Assembly (NCBI GenBank): GCA_947642555.1
Contig: CANRSX010000009.1
Location: 1-64,000 of the forward strand
Length of the DNA: 64,000 bases
DNA from: an uncultured Roseburia sp.
GTDB lineage: Bacteria > Bacillota > Clostridia > Lachnospirales > Lachnospiraceae
Direction: 5' to 3'
The position numbers were made by a program, and so were the translations under genes. Each line of letters opens with the position of its first letter. Position 1 is the first letter of the stretch. Positions 59,214 to 64,000 of the stretch are shown piece by piece. The notes below the pieces were generated by a model. It was given only the letters and a program-made list of their open reading frames with translations, made no database searches and had not been told where the DNA came from.

Positions 59214-61466
59214 ATGCTGATTTCGATTCTCATATTAATTCTGATGATCGCGGCAGTGGCAGGGCTGGCGTTATATCCAGGGCGTACGAAAAAACAGAAC
59301 GGGGTTGTGGCGGTGGTCAGCGCCATGATGCTGTTTTTTTGCTATGCCGTTTTTTGCGTGTGGATTTCGGACAGGCTGACAGGGCGGGTACGCATGGGAG
59401 CGGTGCTGCTCTTCCTTCTTCTGTTTACTGCGGTACTGTGGTCTGGCATCTGGAAGCGCCGGCGTGTGCAGCATTTTTTCTGGAGACCGGCGGATGTGGC
59501 GGGAATCGGGATCGTCCTGATATTCGCCTGCTGGATTGCCTGCCATGTGTTTACCCCGTATCTGTGGCCGCAGTATGGGACGGCTGTCGGCGCAAAGCAG
59601 TTTCTGTCCGCGATGCGCCTGCAGCAGTACGGCAGCAGCGGGGGAGCGATTTCGTTTTCGGCGGCGGTCGAAACGTTTTTTATCGGAGTGCTGGCGCCTT
59701 TCTTACCGGAGACGGCAGCCATACAGGCGTTTGTCGCTGCGGATATTTTTTTGCGGCTGCTGGAGGCCGGCGTGTTTTACGCGGCGGTGCTTTCGGTCAG
59801 TGAGCAGAAAATAGTGCGGTATGCGGCGCCGGTGTTCGGAATCTGTTACTTTTTCGGCTATCCGGCCTTAAGTCTTCTCTGGGCGAATTATGAGTACTGG
59901 AATGATGGGGCGCTGTTGTTTTTATACGGGATCGGTACAATGCTTTCTCTGGCAAAAGAGAGGAGGGCGGGCGTGCCGGAACTGCTGCGGGCCGCAGGCG
60001 TTATGGCTGCGTTAATCTGCTGCGGAGGGCAGTATGCGGCATTTTTTGCGCCGGCGTTATCGTTTGCGGTGACCGGGCTTCTGGCGTTTCGTTTTGCGAA
60101 CAGAGGCACAGGGGCAGCTGAGACGGAGGACGGCGGGAGCGGGAAAGATACGACGGGCCCTTCTGGCAGGAAACGACGACGGGCGATTCTGTCGGCGCTT
60201 CTGGTCTGCGACCTTCTGGCAGCGGCGTGGTTCTGGCAAAGGTTTTTTGTGTCGCTTGACGGGGTGGCTGCCGGTTCTGCGGAGACAGCGGGGATTTACC
60301 GCTGTATGTACGGGGATCTGCTGTTTTTTGTGCCTGCGCTTCTGTTTGTCGTGGCGTATGCCTTTTTTCGGGAGACATGGAATAAGGAACAGACGATCGT
60401 TGCCGGCGTCTGCGGCGCGGCGCTGCTGGTCGCTATCATTGTCCTGTATGTCCGCTGGTACCGGTTTTCGCTTGACACGTACTACTATTTCCTGAATTAT
60501 TATGTCCTGTGGGCGGCGGGCTGGCTTCTGGCTGTGACTGCGTTTGCGCTGATGGCGCGGACAAAGCAGCTTCCGATGTTTTTTTCCTATCTCGGGATGA
60601 TCGCTGCGATCGGAGCGCTGACGCTGACCAATTATGATTTTAAAATGTGGCATCACAATATCGACTACAATCAGCCCGGGGTGACGAAGAATTTCTTTTC
60701 GCTTTACCGGCAGAGCATGGACGGGCTGCTGGAGGATTATGGGAGCTTTCGGCTGCCGGAGGGCTTTTTTGCGGCGGTCAGCGAAGCAGCGGCATCTAGC
60801 GGGACAGCGGCGTCTGACGGAGCCGCGGCATCCGGCAGGACACAGAGGACTGCGGTTGTCACAGCGGATGAGGCGCTGCAGTGCTGGGGAGACGGGCTTT
60901 TGGGGGCGGCTTCCGATGGATACAGGCTGGATCGGCATGAGTTTCCGGAGGTGATCTGGACGCTGACAAAGGATCAGGCGGATCGGATCATCGTGCCGAA
61001 ATCGGAGGAATCGTACGGATATTTTGCGGAATACTACCGCTATTGTCCGGTTGTATATGAAAATGAGGACGCGGCGGTTTACGGGGCGCCAGAGGGCGGC
61101 TGGGCGGGAAATGACCGTCTGGCGGCGGAGTATCCGGCGGCAAAACAGGAGCTGTTCTCTTTTGTGGCGGAGCACTGCGCGGGGGAGACGGTTCCGCTCA
61201 TGGCGGACCGGTCGGCGTATCTGGATTACATCATGTATGAGAATCTGACCGGGACGAATTCATCGGAGTTTTATACCTGGCATTTTATGCCGGTGGACAA
61301 CCTGAAGAATCTGAATGCACATGGCGTTACCATGATTGTCCTGCTAAATGAGGACGAATATTACCAGTCGACCAGGGATTATCTGGACCGGCAGGTCGTT
61401 GTGTTTGAAAATGAGGCCGGGAGAGTGCTCGCCTGCGACGGGCCGCAGTGGGCGACGCAATATTAA
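59214..61466 (+). CDS. Large membrane protein, candidate GT-C glycosyltransferase
   Basis: Protein of 750 aa with about twelve hydrophobic segments in the first 480 residues, then a soluble region holding an Ala/Ser/Gly-rich link (near AVSEAAASSGTAASDG) and a C-terminal outside-facing part. No family motif was recognised with confidence. Directly behind it are a GtrB-type polyprenyl-phosphate glycosyltransferase and a GtrA-type flippase. These normally work with a multi-pass GT-C enzyme that takes the sugar from the lipid carrier, so this gene is the natural candidate. ATG 59214 is used because the promoter -10 overlaps the upstream GTG. GC-rich, unlike the capsule cores. Confidence 0.68.
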   Translation: MLISILILILMIAAVAGLALYPGRTKKQNGVVAVVSAMMLFFCYAVFCVWISDRLTGRVRMGAVLLFLLLFTAVLWSGIWKRRRVQHFFWRPADVAGIGIVLIFACWIACHVFTPYLWPQYGTAVGAKQFLSAMRLQQYGSSGGAISFSAAVETFFIGVLAPFLPETAAIQAFVAADIFLRLLEAGVFYAAVLSVSEQKIVRYAAPVFGICYFFGYPALSLLWANYEYWNDGALLFLYGIGTMLSLAKERRAGVPELLRAAGVMAALICCGGQYAAFFAPALSFAVTGLLAFRFANRGTGAAETEDGGSGKDTTGPSGRKRRRAILSALLVCDLLAAAWFWQRFFVSLDGVAAGSAETAGIYRCMYGDLLFFVPALLFVVAYAFFRETWNKEQTIVAGVCGAALLVAIIVLYVRWYRFSLDTYYYFLNYYVLWAAGWLLAVTAFALMARTKQLPMFFSYLGMIAAIGALTLTNYDFKMWHHNIDYNQPGVTKNFFSLYRQSMDGLLEDYGSFRLPEGFFAAVSEAAASSGTAASDGAAASGRTQRTAVVTADEALQCWGDGLLGAASDGYRLDRHEFPEVIWTLTKDQADRIIVPKSEESYGYFAEYYRYCPVVYENEDAAVYGAPEGGWAGNDRLAAEYPAAKQELFSFVAEHCAGETVPLMADRSAYLDYIMYENLTGTNSSEFYTWHFMPVDNLKNLNAHGVTMIVLLNEDEYYQSTRDYLDRQVVVFENEAGRVLACDGPQWATQY

Positions 61467-61486
61467 AAAGAAAGAAGGGAAGCAGC

Positions 61487-62440
61487 ATGCTGTCTGTGAT
61501 TATACCTGCGTATAACGAGGAGCGAATGATTCAGAAAACAAATCGTGTGATCAGCGAACTGCTGGATCGCGAGGGGATTGCACACGAGCTGATTTTTGTA
61601 AACGACGGATCGAAGGACAACACATGGAAAGAGCTTGACCAGGTCTGCCGTCAGTATCCGGCGACAAAGGCGGTCTCTTTTTCCAGAAATTTCGGGAAAG
61701 AGGCGGCGATGTTTGCCGGGCTGGCTTACGCGAAGGGGGACTGCGGCGTGATCATCGACTGCGATCTGCAGCACCCGCCCGAGGTGATCGTACAGATGTA
61801 CCGCCTGTGGAAGGAAGGCTATGAGGTGATTGAGGGTGTGAAATCGGATCGCGGAAAGGAGAGCGTCGGGCACAGGCTTGCGGCAAAAAGCTTTTACCGG
61901 ATGATCAGCCGTGCGACCGGCATTGATATGTCGAGGGCGTCTGATTTTAAGCTGCTGGACCGGAAGGTGATCGACGCGCTGCTGGCGATGCCGGAAAAGC
62001 AGGTGTTTTTCCGGGCGCTGTCATCCTGGGTGGGATTTAAGAGCACAACGGTCGCCTTTGAGGTGCAGGAACGTCAGGCCGGCGAGACGAAATGGTCGAC
62101 CGGCGCGCTGATCCGGTATGCATTGAATAATATTACCTCTTTTTCGACCGCGCCGCTGCATATCACGACAATTCTCGGCGTGCTGTTTCTGATTTTTTCG
62201 GTTGTGCTCGGAGTGCAGACGCTGGTTTCCTACTGGATGGGGCATTCGCTGGAAGGGTTTACGACCGTGATTATCCTGCTGCTTCTGATCGGAAGCCTTC
62301 TGATGATCAGCCTTGGCATTGTCGGTTACTATATTGCGAAAATCTATGACGAGATCAAGGGGAGGCCGAGGTACATTGTATCCCGGGTACTGAACGGGGC
62401 CGGAAAGGACGAAGATGGAACAGATCAGGGCATTGTGTAA
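61487..62440 (+). CDS. GtrB/DPM1-like polyprenyl-phosphate glycosyltransferase
   Basis: GT2-family enzyme of 317 aa that loads a sugar onto undecaprenyl phosphate. SVIIPAYNEERMIQ at 3-16, FVNDGSKDNTW, SFSRNFGKEAAMFAGL, IIDCDLQHPPEVI with the DxD-type metal motif, and EGVKSDRGKE are all typical. Two C-terminal membrane helices follow (about 228-252 and 262-290). An in-frame ATG at 61448 lies inside the preceding gene; AAGAAGGGAAG before ATG 61487 decides the start. It overlaps the GtrA gene by 26 bases. Confidence 0.92.
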   Translation: MLSVIIPAYNEERMIQKTNRVISELLDREGIAHELIFVNDGSKDNTWKELDQVCRQYPATKAVSFSRNFGKEAAMFAGLAYAKGDCGVIIDCDLQHPPEVIVQMYRLWKEGYEVIEGVKSDRGKESVGHRLAAKSFYRMISRATGIDMSRASDFKLLDRKVIDALLAMPEKQVFFRALSSWVGFKSTTVAFEVQERQAGETKWSTGALIRYALNNITSFSTAPLHITTILGVLFLIFSVVLGVQTLVSYWMGHSLEGFTTVIILLLLIGSLLMISLGIVGYYIAKIYDEIKGRPRYIVSRVLNGAGKDEDGTDQGIV

Positions 62441-62834
62441 AAAATATGAGGAGATTTTAAGATATCTTGTGGTGGGCGGACTGACGACGGTGGTCAGCAT
62501 GGCGTTGTTCTACGGCTGTGTGTGGACGTTTCTGGACGGAACGGACGCGGTGCAGCTTCAGATTGCCAATATCATTTCCTGGGTGGGAGCCGTTTTCTTT
62601 GCGTATGTCACAAACCGCAGGTTCGTATTCAAAAGCAGGGAGAAAAATATCCTGCGGGAAATGTCGTCGTTTGTCCTCTCGAGGGTGCTGACGCTGCTCC
62701 TTGACATGGGGGTCATGTTTGTGCTTGCGACCGCCCTGAAGCTGGACTACAATTTTTCGAAGCTGGTGTCCATGGTGCTTGTCACGGTGGGAAATTATGT
62801 GATCAGCAAGCTTCTGGTGTTCCGGGGAAAATAG
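62415..62834 (+). CDS. GtrA-family lipid-sugar flippase
   Basis: Small membrane protein of 139 aa with four predicted helices. YLVVGGLTTVVSMALFYG opens the GtrA domain, and VFFAYVTNRRFVFKSR is the conserved second-to-third helix block; SKLLVFRGK ends it. GtrA-like proteins are thought to flip polyprenyl-phosphate sugars made by GtrB. AAAGGAC precedes the ATG. The three genes 59214-62834 look like one operon. The 127-base gap after it holds the next promoter but no T-tailed terminator. Confidence 0.92.
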   Translation: MEQIRALCKKYEEILRYLVVGGLTTVVSMALFYGCVWTFLDGTDAVQLQIANIISWVGAVFFAYVTNRRFVFKSREKNILREMSSFVLSRVLTLLLDMGVMFVLATALKLDYNFSKLVSMVLVTVGNYVISKLLVFRGK

Positions 62835-62884
62835 ACGGCGTGCGATATGACATAAAATACCATAAAATATTAAGATTTAAGCTG

Positions 62885-62913
62885 TTTACATCGAATTTTA
62901 AATGAGCTATAAT
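62885..62913 (+). promoter_or_regulatory. Sigma-A promoter of the surface protein gene
   Basis: TTTACA (62885-62890), 17-base spacer and perfect TATAAT (62908-62913). The leader of about 42 bases ends in GGAGGG ten bases before ATG 62962. Confidence 0.8.
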
Positions 62914-62961
62914 AACAGGGCACTCGAATTGACAGCAGTTACACAGGAGGGATTTACCAGT

Positions 62962-64000
62962 ATGGAAGGAAACAGTATCATCAGTCTGGCAAAAAATGTG
63001 CTGACGAAGCTGCAGGGGCTGTCCAGGACACAGGCGATCATCGCGTCTGTGACAGCCGTTGTTACGGTGGGCGGAGTCGGTACAGGGGGATATCTGATAT
63101 ATGATCACACGCACAGTGCGCCGCAGGAGACGGTGGTTGCGGACGTGGAGATGGGGCCGCAGCTGGATGTGGAAGCCGGCGGCAGCAGCGGAGATGAGGA
63201 TCTCTTTCTGGATGTGCCGGCGGATACGGAGATGATTACGTCCGAGACAGTGGAGGTCACGGAGGAGACCGAGGCCGCGGAGGCAAAGGAGCTTTATCTG
63301 GTGGGGACTTCGATCGAGAAGGACTTAAAGATCAAGATCCAGAACCAGAAGTCGAAGGTGGTATCCGGGGAGCCGTTTGTCGTATCCGTAACGCCGGATA
63401 AGAAGGGGGCTTCGGCGACGACCTATGAGGATAAGGATAAGGACGGTATCATATACATAGACAAGATCGATGCGGGCAAGTATAAGGTTGATCTGCAGCA
63501 GGTGGAAGGCTATGAGATCAAGGGCGGTTCCATCTCGGTTACCGTAAAGGATGAGATCGAGTATAAGAAGGTGGATGTCACCGGCGAGATCAAGAAGGAG
63601 AGCGAGGTCAATGTGTCGGTCGAGGATACGGCGGTGAACAACGTACCCGTGGAGTCGACGCTCACGGATACGGTGCCGCTGTTAGAGAGCACCGTGTCGG
63701 CGACGACGGTCGCGAAGGCTGACGTGGATCAGTCGAATTTCTCTCAGGCAGCCGCGAGCAGCGATGTGACGACAAAGACGGTATCAAAGACCGTGGGAGT
63801 GACGCCGGAGAAGCCGGATCCGGGAACGGAGACGCCGGGAGGCAGCGAGTCGACGGAGACACAGAAACCGTCAGAGACACAGAAGCCGACGGAGAAACCG
63901 CCAACCGAGACGCAGCAGCCGAATCCGCCGACGGAGACACAGCAGCCGACCGAATCGGAGACACAGGATCCGAATCCGCAGCCGTCCGAATCGGAGACAA
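62962..64000 (+). CDS. Membrane-anchored Pro/Thr/Glu-rich surface protein, 3' end cut by window
   Basis: Open reading frame of at least 346 codons with no stop before the window end. An N-terminal membrane segment (IIASVTAVVTVGGVGTGGYLIYDH, in part, about residues 26-46) is preceded by a short cytoplasmic head, giving an N-in, C-out topology. Residues about 130-220 (GEPFVVSVTPDKKG, KIDAGKYKVDLQQVEGYEI) look like a small beta domain of the carboxypeptidase-regulatory type. From about residue 285 it turns into an irregular repeat of PTETQ/PSETQ units, typical of cell-wall-spanning or glycosylated linkers. It has its own promoter. Function is unknown; it could be an anchor protein and a possible target of the glycosylation genes upstream. 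Confidence 0.8.
   Translation, partial: MEGNSIISLAKNVLTKLQGLSRTQAIIASVTAVVTVGGVGTGGYLIYDHTHSAPQETVVADVEMGPQLDVEAGGSSGDEDLFLDVPADTEMITSETVEVTEETEAAEAKELYLVGTSIEKDLKIKIQNQKSKVVSGEPFVVSVTPDKKGASATTYEDKDKDGIIYIDKIDAGKYKVDLQQVEGYEIKGGSISVTVKDEIEYKKVDVTGEIKKESEVNVSVEDTAVNNVPVESTLTDTVPLLESTVSATTVAKADVDQSNFSQAAASSDVTTKTVSKTVGVTPEKPDPGTETPGGSESTETQKPSETQKPTEKPPTETQQPNPPTETQQPTESETQDPNPQPSESET

Noticed and set aside
60057-61175. Long minus-strand open frame of 372 codons opposite the large membrane protein
   Set aside because: Arg/Pro-rich composition, no ribosome site, and fully antisense to a gene with a promoter, ribosome site and coherent membrane topology; a GC-driven shadow.
63662-64000. Minus-strand frame at the window end
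   Set aside because: Antisense to the PTE-rich repeat of the surface protein; its Ser/Pro richness is the complement of the repeat.
63840-64000. Short repeated units as a possible CRISPR or DNA repeat array
   Set aside because: They are irregular PTETQ-type codon repeats inside an open frame, without spacers.

Overview
The window looks like chromosomal DNA of a Gram-positive clostridium, probably a Lachnospiraceae-type gut anaerobe. That assignment is inference. It rests on AGGAG-type ribosome sites before most genes, near-consensus sigma-A promoters with 16-18 base spacers, Firmicute-style exopolysaccharide genes (EpsD-, EpsG- and CapEFG-like) and strongly mosaic base composition. No rRNA, tRNA, CRISPR array or insertion sequence was seen.

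Region 1 (1-23110, plus strand) is a complete Wzx/Wzy-type surface polysaccharide operon that continues in from the left. It holds a PglC-like initiating phosphoglycosyltransferase, a PglD/NeuD-like acetyltransferase, glycosyltransferases, a Wzy polymerase and a Wzx flippase. Next come nonulosonic acid (sialic-acid-like) genes (pseC, pseF, a NeuB-family synthase). They are followed by an unusual insert of hexapeptide acyltransferase, MaoC hydratase, ATP-grasp ligase, BCCT betaine-type transporter and PIG-L deacetylase. An MBOAT/SGNH O-acylation pair and capE-capF-capG for UDP-L-FucNAc complete the operon.

Region 2 (23.1-29.0 kb) is a small accessory island. Two near-identical small winged-helix genes face each other around an XRE regulator. 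Beside them are an orphan pseG hydrolase, a SIR2-STAND protein resembling anti-phage sensors of the Avs5 type, and a Uma2-family nuclease-like protein.

Region 3 (54.5 down to 29.1 kb, minus strand) is a second, independent polysaccharide operon convergent with the first. It starts with a fused phosphoglycosyltransferase-reductase. It then has glycosyltransferases (GT2, GT4, GT14), an EpsG polymerase, pseB, a Wzx flippase and a tightly packed eight-gene nonulosonic acid module. A CDP-3,6-dideoxyhexose pathway (rfbF, rfbH, reductase, epimerase, rfbG; possibly ascarylose) and a second MBOAT/SGNH pair end it. Two hairpin terminators lie just before its first gene and no promoter is visible between them and the gene.

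Region 4 (54.6-64.0 kb) has a RelB-YoeB toxin-antitoxin operon with a palindromic operator, three tandem large serine recombinases, a three-gene GT-C/GtrB/GtrA-like membrane glycosylation module behind a near-consensus promoter, and the start of a membrane-anchored, Pro/Thr/Glu-rich surface protein cut by the window end.

No single cluster carries a full pseudaminic-type pathway as normally drawn. pseB is in region 3, pseC in region 1 and pseG in the island, while NeuB-family synthases and CMP-transferases occur in both operons, so the clusters may share intermediates.
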